64,000 nucleotides of DNA, from the NCBI GenBank assembly GCA_963838495.1, contig CAWIRC010000004.1, positions 558,001 through 622,000 on the forward strand. Direction: 5' to 3'. Origin of the DNA: JBEKIK01 sp963838495. Its GTDB lineage: Bacteria; Planctomycetota; Planctomycetia; Pirellulales; Thermoguttaceae. Below, piece by piece: positions 9,662 through 19,046 of the stretch; positions within the stretch are counted from its first letter, which is position 1, and each line of letters opens with the position of its first letter. Below the pieces are notes generated by a model. It searched no databases, was not told the origin of the DNA, and saw only the letters and a list, made by a program, of their open reading frames with translations. Made by a program: the position numbers and the translations under genes.

Positions 9662-10453
9662 ATGAATCGTATTCATCCCGCGACGCTGATCGGTCTGCTG
9701 ATTCTGTTCCTTTTCGCGGCTGGCATCACCGTAGCCGCCTACTTTTCCCTGATTGTTCCTGAAGACCGCAACCAAGCATTTCACGCCGGCCTTATCGCCA
9801 GTTGCACGGCGGAACTGGTTTTTTTCGGTTATCTCCTTTATGTGATCGGAGGCGGCTGGTCTCCCAGTCAACCGGATGCGGCCAACCGTTTGCGTTTGAT
9901 GGCGATGATCGCTTTCTGGACGCTGACTATCATCATCAGCGGCGGAATTGCTGCCGCGCCCGACAACGCCGACACTTTCTTCAGCCAAAAGATCGTTGTC
10001 ATGCAATTGATATTCACGTTTTTGGTTTTTCTTGCGATGTTTTTCCAGCACCGCCAGGCGGTGGTTGTTCAAATGCGAGACGCCGTCCCGCAAGCCCAAC
10101 GGCGGCGGCTGGAGTCCTATGCGGGAGGCATGGACAATCTGTTGGCCGACCTGCGTTCGCTGGCCGCCCGCAATCCGGATCGGTTGGTGGAGATCGAAGC
10201 GTTGTCACGGCGCGTGGACACTGTGCGGACGCAACTTCTCGGCACGGGAGCGATCATACCGCGCGACGGACGGCCTGTCGCCCCGGCCGGTGATGAACTG
10301 ATTGAACAGCGACTGGGCGCCGTCCATGATGCAATTGCCGCGCTGGCCGTAGCCGATCCTCAACAAATGGCCGACTCGTTCGCCCGCGCTCGGGACACCG
10401 TGGACCAAGTGCTCTCCTCGCTTCGCCAGCGCGATAATGCATTGACATTCTGA
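9662..10453 (+). CDS. Unrecognised four-helix membrane protein with cytosolic coiled-coil tail
   Basis: I do not recognise the family. The 263 residues start with about four hydrophobic segments (residues 8-30, 40-65, 80-100, 112-130), followed by a hydrophilic, Arg/Ala/Leu-rich C-terminal half (about 135-263) with heptad-like spacing that suggests coiled coil. It sits 47 bases after the TM2 gene and 11 bases before the SPFH gene, so it is almost certainly co-transcribed and may anchor or scaffold the SPFH protein; that is inference from position only. Confidence 0.75.
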   Translation: MNRIHPATLIGLLILFLFAAGITVAAYFSLIVPEDRNQAFHAGLIASCTAELVFFGYLLYVIGGGWSPSQPDAANRLRLMAMIAFWTLTIIISGGIAAAPDNADTFFSQKIVVMQLIFTFLVFLAMFFQHRQAVVVQMRDAVPQAQRRRLESYAGGMDNLLADLRSLAARNPDRLVEIEALSRRVDTVRTQLLGTGAIIPRDGRPVAPAGDELIEQRLGAVHDAIAALAVADPQQMADSFARARDTVDQVLSSLRQRDNALTF

Positions 10454-10464
10454 AGGAAACTGCC

Positions 10465-11457
10465 ATGCCTTGGAAAGTGATCGAATTTCAGGACGAGACC
10501 GGCCAGATAATGGTGGCTCGCGTGCCTCCGCAGGGCACCGCCGAACTCGTGTCAGGAACGCAACTAATCGTACAAGATGGGCAAATCGCCGCCTTTTTTC
10601 ATGACGGCAAACCCACTGATGCGTTCCGGGCCGGCCGCTATTCCCTCAGCACCCAGAACCTGCCTTTACTCAGCAAACTACTGAACATCGCGGCCTTGAG
10701 CAAGTCGCCGTTCCGTTCGTATGTCTACTTCATCGCGCTGAAGACGTTCATCGACCTAGGCTGGGGTACTTCCGCACCGATCATGTTCCGCGATTCCGAA
10801 TTCCGCGTCATCAACCTGCGGGCCAACGGCAGCTTTGCGCTGCGCATTCGCGATCCACGCACTTTTCTACACACCATTGTCGGCACCCAAGGCCTCGAAA
10901 CCAGCTTTGCCGTCGAGGTATACTTGCGAAAGATCATCGTCTCCAAGCTCACCCAAATCCTACCAATGGTGATGACCACGGTGTTGGACCTGCCGGTGAA
11001 ATACGACGAGCTTGCGGCCAAAGTCAAGCAGGCCGTGTACGAGCAGTTCGATCAATATGGATTGGAACTGGTGGACATGATCGTGGAGGCGATCACTGTT
11101 CCGCCGGAGGTTCAGGAGGCGATCAATCGTGCCGCAGGCACTCGAGCCGTGGGACGCGATGAACTGAGCCACTACGAACGCGTGATGCGGAGCGAAGCAT
11201 TGCGCAACAGCGCCAAGCAACCCGGCAGCGCCGCGGGAGCGGGTTTGGCCGCCGGTCTGGGCGCCGGGGCGGGAATAAGCGTAGCCAAAGACATGCTGAA
11301 CCAGCCGGCGACCGAGACGGAAGCCACATCGCAGGCCAAGCCGACCATGGACCAGATTCGCGCCAATCTCAAACAACTGAAGCAGCTTGTCGATGATGGT
11401 CTGATTACCCAGGAAGACTTTGAATCCCAGAAGAAACGGCTGCTGAATCAGGTATAA
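10465..11457 (+). CDS. SPFH-domain protein with C-terminal SHOCT domain
   Basis: A 330-residue protein; ATG follows AAGGAA at normal distance. Residues about 1-210 match the bacterial SPFH family sometimes called virion-core-like (start VIEFQDETGQIMVARVP; KYDELAAKVKQAVYEQFDQYG), including the strand-helix region that oligomerises in flotillin and prohibitin relatives. A Gly/Ala-rich linker (about 235-275) leads to a short SHOCT domain at the end (LKQLVDDGLITQEDFESQK), a motif often found on proteins that assemble at membranes. There is no obvious transmembrane helix, so membrane contact may depend on the neighbouring membrane proteins. Confidence 0.85.
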   Translation: MPWKVIEFQDETGQIMVARVPPQGTAELVSGTQLIVQDGQIAAFFHDGKPTDAFRAGRYSLSTQNLPLLSKLLNIAALSKSPFRSYVYFIALKTFIDLGWGTSAPIMFRDSEFRVINLRANGSFALRIRDPRTFLHTIVGTQGLETSFAVEVYLRKIIVSKLTQILPMVMTTVLDLPVKYDELAAKVKQAVYEQFDQYGLELVDMIVEAITVPPEVQEAINRAAGTRAVGRDELSHYERVMRSEALRNSAKQPGSAAGAGLAAGLGAGAGISVAKDMLNQPATETEATSQAKPTMDQIRANLKQLKQLVDDGLITQEDFESQKKRLLNQV

Positions 11458-11507
11458 ACCGACGTTAGTCGCTCCGACAATGTACGTCATGGACGGGAGC
11501 AAACATC

Positions 11508-12341
11508 ATGAATAAAAAAATATGGCTGGGGGTATTTGTGGCCGCGGTTGCTTTACAGGGGGGATTCTGCCGGGTGAGCGCGGCGGCAGCCGAGGGAAAG
11601 CCCGTTGAGGAAGCTGGAAGTTCGTCGCCCGGCCAACCCAAACAAATCGCTAGCGACGCGAACAACCTTCAGCGCGAATCGGCTCCCCGAATTATGGTGG
11701 TCGTGCCCGAAACCCTGCTCGGCAGGCCGCGCATTCCGGACCCGGCCGGCGAAACCGAGTTGATTCGCCGCCTGGTGGAATCGAATCTTCGAGTGCTCGA
11801 CGCCTCCGAAGTTGCCCTCATCCGCTACAGCCAGGAAATGGGTCATATCATCAAGGAGGCGGATGTGAAGGCGATGAAAGCCCTGTGCAGGCGGTATCAC
11901 TGCGACCTATTCATCGCGGGCGAGGCATTCTCGGAACAGGTCAACGAACGGCCCGCCCATGACGTCGTGCCCATTTCAGCGCGGGCCCGCATTGAAGTCA
12001 AAGTGTTCATCGTCGAAAGCGGAGAGATCATCGCGGCCAACGCCGCGGTGTCCGGCGCCACCGATCAAGCCCCCGCCGTGGCGGGGAAAACTGCGCTGCA
12101 GAACGCCGCGACCGAACTCGCCGAGTATCTGGTGCCTCGCATTAAGACTGCCATCGAGGAAGGACGGATTGTTCGGGCCGTGCACCAGCCGCCCTACTTG
12201 TTGTATGCGGTGGCCGCCGGCATGGCTATGCTGGTGCTCACCGCGCTGATCCTGGTAGTCTTGTTCCAACAACGCCGTGTCATCGAGGAAACGGCTCACC
12301 CGGTTGATCCCCGCCTCAGCGGCCAAGCAACGCGCAAGTGA
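11508..12341 (+). CDS. Exported CsgG-like protein with C-terminal membrane anchor
   Basis: 277 residues. Signal peptide about 1-25. The core (about 60-215) has the alternation seen in CsgG/LpoB-type domains: an N-terminal strand IMVVVPE, a helix-rich section ending ALCRRYHCDLFIAGEAF, a strand ARIEVKVFIVESGEIIAANAAVSG, and a final helix with AVAGKTALQNAATELAEYL. A single hydrophobic helix near 232-255 followed by QQRR suggests it is anchored with the domain outside the cytoplasm. Fold assignment is tentative. Fourth gene of the operon, 50 bases after the SPFH gene. Confidence 0.7.
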   Translation: MNKKIWLGVFVAAVALQGGFCRVSAAAAEGKPVEEAGSSSPGQPKQIASDANNLQRESAPRIMVVVPETLLGRPRIPDPAGETELIRRLVESNLRVLDASEVALIRYSQEMGHIIKEADVKAMKALCRRYHCDLFIAGEAFSEQVNERPAHDVVPISARARIEVKVFIVESGEIIAANAAVSGATDQAPAVAGKTALQNAATELAEYLVPRIKTAIEEGRIVRAVHQPPYLLYAVAAGMAMLVLTALILVVLFQQRRVIEETAHPVDPRLSGQATRK

Positions 12342-12366
12342 TGTATCTCACCTTGAAGGTAACAAT

Positions 12367-12900
12367 ATGATCGATTTCAAATGCGAAAACTGCGGTGCGA
12401 AGTATTCCGTGAAAGATGAATACGCAGGCAAGACGGGCAAATGCAAGAATTGCGGCTCGGCCGTCAAGATTCCTGCGCCGCCCGGAAGTGTAAGGGGTTC
12501 GCCTCCGCCCGCACCCTCAAACGCATCCCAAACCCCCACCGTCCAGGGCCAACAGCAGCAAATTCAAGTGCAGGGCGCACCGACAGGGCAGACCATCATC
12601 GTGCAGATACCGACACAACCGGGCGCCGCATCTCTCATCCCACAACGGAAAGTTAGCACAATCGCCGTGATATTTTGGGGTCTGTTCTGGCCAGGCGCCC
12701 AGTACGAATTTACCCGCCAGTGGGGCAAATTCTTTCTTTTTACACTTTGCTTCACACCATTGATGCTTTTGTTCGTCTTTCTGACCTGCGGAATAGGTAT
12801 AATCTTCGCGATACCATACGAATTGATTCTGCTGATTGACGGCATTATCGTCGCCGGCCGGCTACGCAAGGGGCCGATCCATCCCTGGCGATTCTTTTAA
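12367..12900 (+). CDS. MJ0042-type zinc-ribbon membrane protein
   Basis: 177 residues from the ATG at 12367, which follows GAAGGT; the frame is open further upstream but without a ribosome site. Residues 1-35 form a two-knuckle zinc ribbon (CENCG and CKNCG around KYSVKDEYAGKTGK), typical of the planctomycete MJ0042 class. After a Gln/Pro-rich linker come two to three hydrophobic segments (about 100-160). The overall plan, ribbon plus linker plus short membrane hairpin, copies the TM2 protein that opens the operon. Confidence 0.8.
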   Translation: MIDFKCENCGAKYSVKDEYAGKTGKCKNCGSAVKIPAPPGSVRGSPPPAPSNASQTPTVQGQQQQIQVQGAPTGQTIIVQIPTQPGAASLIPQRKVSTIAVIFWGLFWPGAQYEFTRQWGKFFLFTLCFTPLMLLFVFLTCGIGIIFAIPYELILLIDGIIVAGRLRKGPIHPWRFF

Positions 12901-12977
12901 AAATCGAAAATTAACAATACAGACCTGGAAGGGTCACGTTCCGTCGCGACTGTGTTTTTTAATAGTAGGGCTAATTC

Positions 12978-13403
12978 ATGTGTGGTCTCGCCAGGTGTTA
13001 TGAACTGCCAATTCCACGTCGGCTGAACCGAACACTTCACTTTGGCATAGGCGGCCTGATGCTCTGCGGGCTGGGCTTGTGCGCGCTCATCCAGCCTGAT
13101 CCGTCAGGCATTGGTACTCACAGGCAATTGGGTCTGCCCGAATGTCTGATCTGTCGGATTACGGGCAGGGAACGTTGTCCCTCCTGCGGACTGACCACCG
13201 GCTTCAGCCACTTGATTCGCGGACACTGGGACCAAGCCAGCGCGGCCCATCCCGCCGCTCCCGCCGTCTTTGCCATCTGGTGTGGCATAGCGTGTTACTC
13301 CCTGGTGATAGCGGCTCTCGGGATCAATTGGCTTACCTATGAAATTTCCGTTCTGGCCATTTTATGCACGGCGGGTTTTGGGTTTTGGCTTATGGCCTTA
13401 TGA
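12978..13403 (+). CDS. DUF2752 membrane protein
   Basis: 141 residues with three hydrophobic segments and the DUF2752 signature CPSCGLTTGF followed by RGHWDQASAAHP. The cysteine pair plus GLT and the downstream His-Pro are the family's conserved features. The function of DUF2752 is not established; in my knowledge such genes often neighbour TM2 or CD225-type membrane genes, as here. Last gene of the operon; a two-way terminator lies 140 bases downstream. Confidence 0.8.
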   Translation: MCGLARCYELPIPRRLNRTLHFGIGGLMLCGLGLCALIQPDPSGIGTHRQLGLPECLICRITGRERCPSCGLTTGFSHLIRGHWDQASAAHPAAPAVFAIWCGIACYSLVIAALGINWLTYEISVLAILCTAGFGFWLMAL

Positions 13404-13542
13404 GCGGTTCTTCTCCTGGCGTTGTTCCGCCAGTCGTTGTCTCGTGCCGCTTGGCTGTTTTTTTTCGATGCCCGGTCCATGCCGACCATGCTTCACATGG
13501 TGCCCAATGGTGTCCGGAAAATTGAGACAATCCCCAAAAAAC

Positions 13543-13580
13543 AACCCCGGCGGAGAAGTGAATCCCGGCCGGGGTTTTTA
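13543..13580. terminator. Bidirectional intrinsic terminator
   Basis: Arms AACCCCGGC (13543-13551) and GCCGGGGTT (13568-13576) pair, with a T-run after the stem on the plus strand and another on the minus strand (A-run at 13536-13541). It separates the DUF2752 operon from the convergent rrs gene. Confidence 0.75.
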
Positions 13581-13682
13581 TGCAAATGGTAGTGATCAAG
13601 TCTCGGTATCTGAAAACATCCGGTTGAAGGACCGGCTCCACAGATTTTTTCGTCGATTGTCGCCAAAGGACGATGTTAAAAA

Positions 13683-15215
<1,533 letters not shown>

Positions 15216-15353
15216 TAATGTAGTCTTAAGCCGCTCAAAAAAACTCGGGTTGCCCCTTGTTTTCCCAAGCGGTTTGTGAACTATTTTGAACCTCGAAGAG
15301 TTCAAATCCGAGACCGACCCTTGAATCCAAAGATCGGATTTTCTTGCTTCATT

Positions 15354-15368
15354 CCGGTCTTCAACCGG
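15354..15368 (-). other. Leader half of a 16S precursor processing stem
   Basis: This leader sequence (CCGGTTGAAGACCGG on the minus strand) is complementary, with one bulged base, to the trailer sequence at 13620-13635. Together they would close a stem around the 16S rRNA, as RNase III substrates do. Each half can also fold weakly on itself. Confidence 0.55.
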
Positions 15369-15401
15369 CTGAAGTCTTCAGAATTGAGGTTGATCACTAC
15401 C

Positions 15402-15417
15402 AAATTGTCAAAGAGCT
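15402..15417 (-). promoter_or_regulatory. boxA-like antitermination site in the rrs leader
   Basis: Minus strand reads AGCTCTTTGACAATTT, close to the TGCTCTTTA-type boxA that recruits NusB/S10 in rRNA leaders. It lies between the promoter and the 16S 5' end, as expected. Confidence 0.6.
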
Positions 15418-15473
15418 ATAGATATTTTTCCCTTTCGCAATTACCGTAGCAATCGCTTCTTGAGAGACTTATC

Positions 15474-15501
15474 ATTTTACCCTATCTTCGACATCAGTCA
15501 A
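15474..15501 (-). promoter_or_regulatory. rrs promoter
   Basis: Minus strand TTGACT (15496-15501), 16-base spacer, TAAAAT (15474-15479), about 260 bases before the 16S 5' end, with A/T-rich sequence upstream that could act as an UP element. It accounts for the otherwise gene-free 15216-15658 stretch together with the leader elements. Confidence 0.65.
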
Positions 15502-15658
15502 CAGAACAACAAAATATTTTTTTCAAAAACAAATTGTGTTCTGTAACTCTTTATTAAACAATAACTTGCGTTGCAACCCAATACCCGGAATTTTCTTCAA
15601 TATTTCTCAAAAAACATGACTAATAAGACAAATTTTTGAAGTCTGCCAACTTTTTATC

Positions 15659-16309
15659 TCATTCCCGGCGCCGAAACAGCTTAAATCCACCTATCCCAAA
15701 CATCACGCCGCACAAAAGCGTTAGCGTGCATGGTTCGGGCACATCCGCAAGCGGTACATTACACGGTCCTGCCAAATAGACAATCGAGCCGGGATCACCG
15801 CCTGCAAATGCCGATAGATCAAAGTCGGGTACGAGTGCTGCCATGTTTCCAAGATACACCGCTTGAACCGGCCCAGAGTATTCCATTCCGGACGCACCGA
15901 TGAACGTCTCCTGGCTGAGCGGTATAAACTCCGGATCTGATGCATTGAAACCGCTGAGACTAGTGCCGGGATCATCCGGGTCCAGGTCCTGCGCATATAT
16001 GTCGAAAAACGACAACGGATCGATGACTTGTGGGTCGCCGACGATATGGATACGCACGTAAGAAGGCACGTAAACCGCTACCGGCCTCATTACTCTCGCA
16101 TACATGTGGTCGGTCATGCCGATATTGATATTGCCATCATTGGGAATTTGGATATTGGCGTTGAACGAACTGTTGATGGACATCATAGTTGTCTGCGTTA
16201 AATAGCCTGCAAAGTCGGGGTATGGCCCGAAGGTGATCACACCTGCTCCGCACTGTACTGCGAATAGCATGGATACTGCTGTTGCTAAAAACATGATTTT
16301 CGTGTGCAT
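15659..16309 (-). CDS. Small PEP-CTERM exported protein
   Basis: 216 residues; ATG follows GGGAG. Signal peptide about 1-22 (ending GAG-V). The middle is acidic, Asp/Pro-rich and without a recognised domain (DLDPDDPG, FDLSAFAGGDPG). The C-terminus is a PEP-CTERM signal: VPEPCTLTLL, a hydrophobic helix and FRRRE. Exosortase sorting is therefore likely; the function of the mature domain is unknown. It has its own transcription unit upstream of rrs on the same strand. Confidence 0.8.
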   Translation of the reverse strand: MHTKIMFLATAVSMLFAVQCGAGVITFGPYPDFAGYLTQTTMMSINSSFNANIQIPNDGNINIGMTDHMYARVMRPVAVYVPSYVRIHIVGDPQVIDPLSFFDIYAQDLDPDDPGTSLSGFNASDPEFIPLSQETFIGASGMEYSGPVQAVYLGNMAALVPDFDLSAFAGGDPGSIVYLAGPCNVPLADVPEPCTLTLLCGVMFGIGGFKLFRRRE

Positions 16310-17251
16310 TGTTTTGCTCCCTGGTTTTCGGCTTGCTTGTTACATTTTTCCGGGCGACAGCCTGAGCGTCCCAGAGGGCCGAACTCCTGGGTTACACCAC
16401 ACAACTGCCGCCATACGTGCTAGGCTCGGCGAAATTCATTCCACTTGGCCGACATCAAGAGCCTTGGCCCGCAACATGCGAGCCTTCAGAATGCACCCAG
16501 AAGGATTACGCTCCTAAACAACGGGACATAATCGTCTGGTTGCGAACGCTACCTCAATATGTGTGTGTATGAAAAGAGAATGTTAAACAATTGTCATAAC
16601 TAATATGGACATAATGTCAAGTAGTCTACTGCGGTATATTTCCAAAAAAAGTATAAAGCACTCTAAAGATGGGGGCGACGGGCCGATCAACTGGCCAAAA
16701 CGGGTTTGGACGCAGGGATGGGCGTCGCAACTCTGGTCCATAAATGGGGAATTGGCGACGGAGAACAACTTCTCGCTTGCCTTGGATAAAATTCATGCAG
16801 ACGGCAGAGACAGTCCATATTACAACGTTCCATTTTGCCACGCGGAATGGTTATTGTGATTGAGTCGCTGGCGAGCTTTATTAAGCCACTTTGTGAACCG
16901 TCGTGCTTGATCTGGCATCCCCCGATTTTCACCTTGGCCCAATAATTCCCCTGTATTTGTGAAGGATTACATTTTCCGGTCTGCTTCCACGGGAGTCTGG
17001 AAAAGACGAGTCCGATGGAATACACTACTGCCGTGCCGCGGGTGCGGCTGGGTTTAAAAAATCTATCCCGTAAGTCCCCTCGCCGGGCGCCGACGGGCAT
17101 CATGCGAAGCATGGTCGTTTGGTCGGGAGACGGTTAGGGTGAGGGCTGAAGGGACATGATTTTGTGATTCTAATCTATTACTTTGATTGAAGTTTTTGCT
17201 TTGTGTTAAACTCAAAGTTTTTTCACTAACTCGAACAGGATTGGAGTTGCC
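16310..17251. other. Gene-poor stretch with possible gene relics
   Basis: No convincing gene in 940 bases. Minus strand 16687-16980 contains YWAKVKIGG and ATPIPASKPVLA phrases that look protein-like but are broken by stops in all frames and matched by no start signal. One copy of the CATGC/GCATGGTCG short repeat lies at 17093-17132, and a weak promoter for the next gene at 17183-17212. Confidence 0.5.
17183..17212 (+). promoter_or_regulatory. Possible promoter of the PQQ-propeller gene
   Basis: TTGATT (17183-17188), 18-base spacer, TAAACT (17207-17212), 40 bases before the ATG. The spacing is acceptable but both hexamers are imperfect. Confidence 0.4.
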
Positions 17252-18478
17252 ATGAAAAACACAAATCAATTGATCGGCGTTATTGCCGGCTGTGTGGTTC
17301 TAATCGGCGCTAGCTGCCTCTTTGCCCAGGATTGGCCCCAGTGGCGAGGACCAAACCGCGACGGCAAGGCGACAGGTTTCACCGCCCCGGCCGACTGGCC
17401 CAAGGAGCTTACGCAAAAATGGAAACAAACCGTGGGCCTTGGCGATTCCACCCCGGCGCTGGTCGGAGAGAAACTCTATGTCTTTGTCCGCCAGGGCGAC
17501 GACGAGGTCCTTCTCTGCCTGTACGCCTCCGACGGCAGCCAAGAATGGCGATACAGCTACCCCGCCAAAGCCATCACCGGACCGTCCGCCGCCATGCACT
17601 CCGGCCCTAGAAGTTCGCCGGCAGTGGCCGAGGATAGAATCGTCACCATCGGCGTCAACGGCATTCTTACATGCGTGGACGAGGTCAGCGGCAAAAAAGT
17701 GTGGCAAAAGGACGAGTACCCCAACGTCGTGCCCCAGTTCTACACGAGCTCGTCGCCGATGATCACCGATGGAATGTGCATCGCGCAGCTCGGCGGCGAA
17801 AAAGAGGGGGCCGTCATGGCCTTCGATTTTAAATCGGGCGACTTGAAATGGAAGTGGGAGGGCGGAGGTCCGCAAAACTCCTCGCCCGTAGTCATGACCG
17901 CCGACGGAGTAAAGCAGGTCGTGGCATTTACCAGCAAATATCTGGTCGGCGCGGCCCTGGCCGATGGAAAACTACTGTGGAAAATTCCGTTCGAAGCCAC
18001 GAGAATGGGCTACAACGTTGCCACGCCGATCATCGACGGCCAAACCGTGATCTTCACCGGATCCGGCCGCGGCACAAAGGCCGTGAAGATCGAAAAACAG
18101 GGCGACGAATTTGTCCCTAAGGAGCTTTGGAGCGACCAGCCCGCACCAGCCTTCGCTTCGCCGGTGCTCAAAGACGGCCTGCTGTATTGCATTTCCGACA
18201 AGGGAAAAATGTTCTGCCTAAACGCCGCGGACGGGAAAGAGGCCTGGACTGCCCCGGACAACATCGGACGGTTCGGCTCGATCGTCGATGCCGGGCAGGT
18301 GCTCTTTGCCCTGACCGAAAAAGCCGGCCTGATCGTCTTCAAGCCCAGCGACAAAGAATTCGAGGAAGTGGCCCGCTACAAGGTCTCAGACACCCCGATC
18401 TACGCCCACCCGATCATCGCCGGCAACAGAATCTTTATAAAAGACAAGGATTCACTGGCAATGTGGATGATTCAATGA
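17252..18478 (+). CDS. Exported PQQ-like beta-propeller protein
   Basis: 408 residues; ATG 6 bases after GGAG. Signal peptide about 1-26 ends CLFA-Q, followed by DWPQWRGPNRDG, the usual opening of planctomycete PQQ-like propellers. Repeated blade motifs are visible: STPALVGEKLYVF, SSPAVAEDRIVTIG, GKKVWQKDEY, SGDLKWKWEG, DGKLLWKIPF, ASPVLKDGLLYCISDKG and DGKEAWTA. The fold is that of BamB and quinoprotein propellers, but no PQQ-ligand or dehydrogenase cap is seen, so a binding or scaffold role in the periplasm is more likely than catalysis. Single gene; a hairpin lies 107 bases downstream. Confidence 0.85.
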   Translation: MKNTNQLIGVIAGCVVLIGASCLFAQDWPQWRGPNRDGKATGFTAPADWPKELTQKWKQTVGLGDSTPALVGEKLYVFVRQGDDEVLLCLYASDGSQEWRYSYPAKAITGPSAAMHSGPRSSPAVAEDRIVTIGVNGILTCVDEVSGKKVWQKDEYPNVVPQFYTSSSPMITDGMCIAQLGGEKEGAVMAFDFKSGDLKWKWEGGGPQNSSPVVMTADGVKQVVAFTSKYLVGAALADGKLLWKIPFEATRMGYNVATPIIDGQTVIFTGSGRGTKAVKIEKQGDEFVPKELWSDQPAPAFASPVLKDGLLYCISDKGKMFCLNAADGKEAWTAPDNIGRFGSIVDAGQVLFALTEKAGLIVFKPSDKEFEEVARYKVSDTPIYAHPIIAGNRIFIKDKDSLAMWMIQ

Positions 18479-18584
18479 AACTAGAGGTTGCGGATATCCG
18501 TTTAACACGATCGCTTGCAGCCGGGGCAGGGAGAGTGTTCATTTTCGCTACATTTGTTTAAAAAAACTGTATTAAAATAAAACA

Positions 18585-18625
18585 GGCGAGTTGAGGATCA
18601 CTCGGGCAACAATCCTCAACTCGCC
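18585..18625 (+). terminator. Strong hairpin after the PQQ-propeller gene
   Basis: Perfect 14-base arms GGCGAGTTGAGGAT (18585-18598) and its complement (18612-18625), followed by a short TTTT. Likely the transcript end, or a palindromic repeat doing that job. The rest of 18479-19046 shows no gene; a copy of the GCTGAAAGCTGA repeat lies at 19016-19041. Confidence 0.55.
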
Positions 18626-19046
18626 AAGTTTTCTCGGAAGCTACTCGCCTCCGATAGCACGATGCCTTCTCTTCTCTGTTCCTAAAAGGGGATACTTATC
18701 CGGGATATCGCAAACTTTCCAATCTCGCTTTGCTCACCCAACATCAATTCCAAAAGGGACTTTCGTGTTTTTCTTCTCTGTTCCGGCCCCGTTGCCTGGA
18801 TTATCTAGCAATGGACGTGCCAATCGTCGAAAAAGCTGTAAAGAGCAAATTCCTTTGTTGGCATTAAGCCTGGCGACGCCACAAAAATCACCGCTGTGCT
18901 TCAGCGTCCGCATCTTGCCGCCGGATATGTCAGGTTCTCCAAAAGGTGTAAATAAGAGTAGGCTTTACGAAACACGCACAGGCAAAGCCCGTGGCATTCT
19001 GCGAGATATGATTGTCGGCTGAAAGCTGACAGCTGACAGGCTTTCT

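Noticed and set aside
15285..15315. tRNA-like TTCAAATCC in the rrs leader
   Set aside because: No acceptor stem or anticodon arm can be drawn around it. I saw no tRNA gene anywhere in the window.
18591..19022. 143-codon plus-strand open frame after the PQQ-propeller gene
   Set aside because: It begins inside a terminator-like hairpin, has no ribosome site, and its sequence is low-complexity and unfamiliar.
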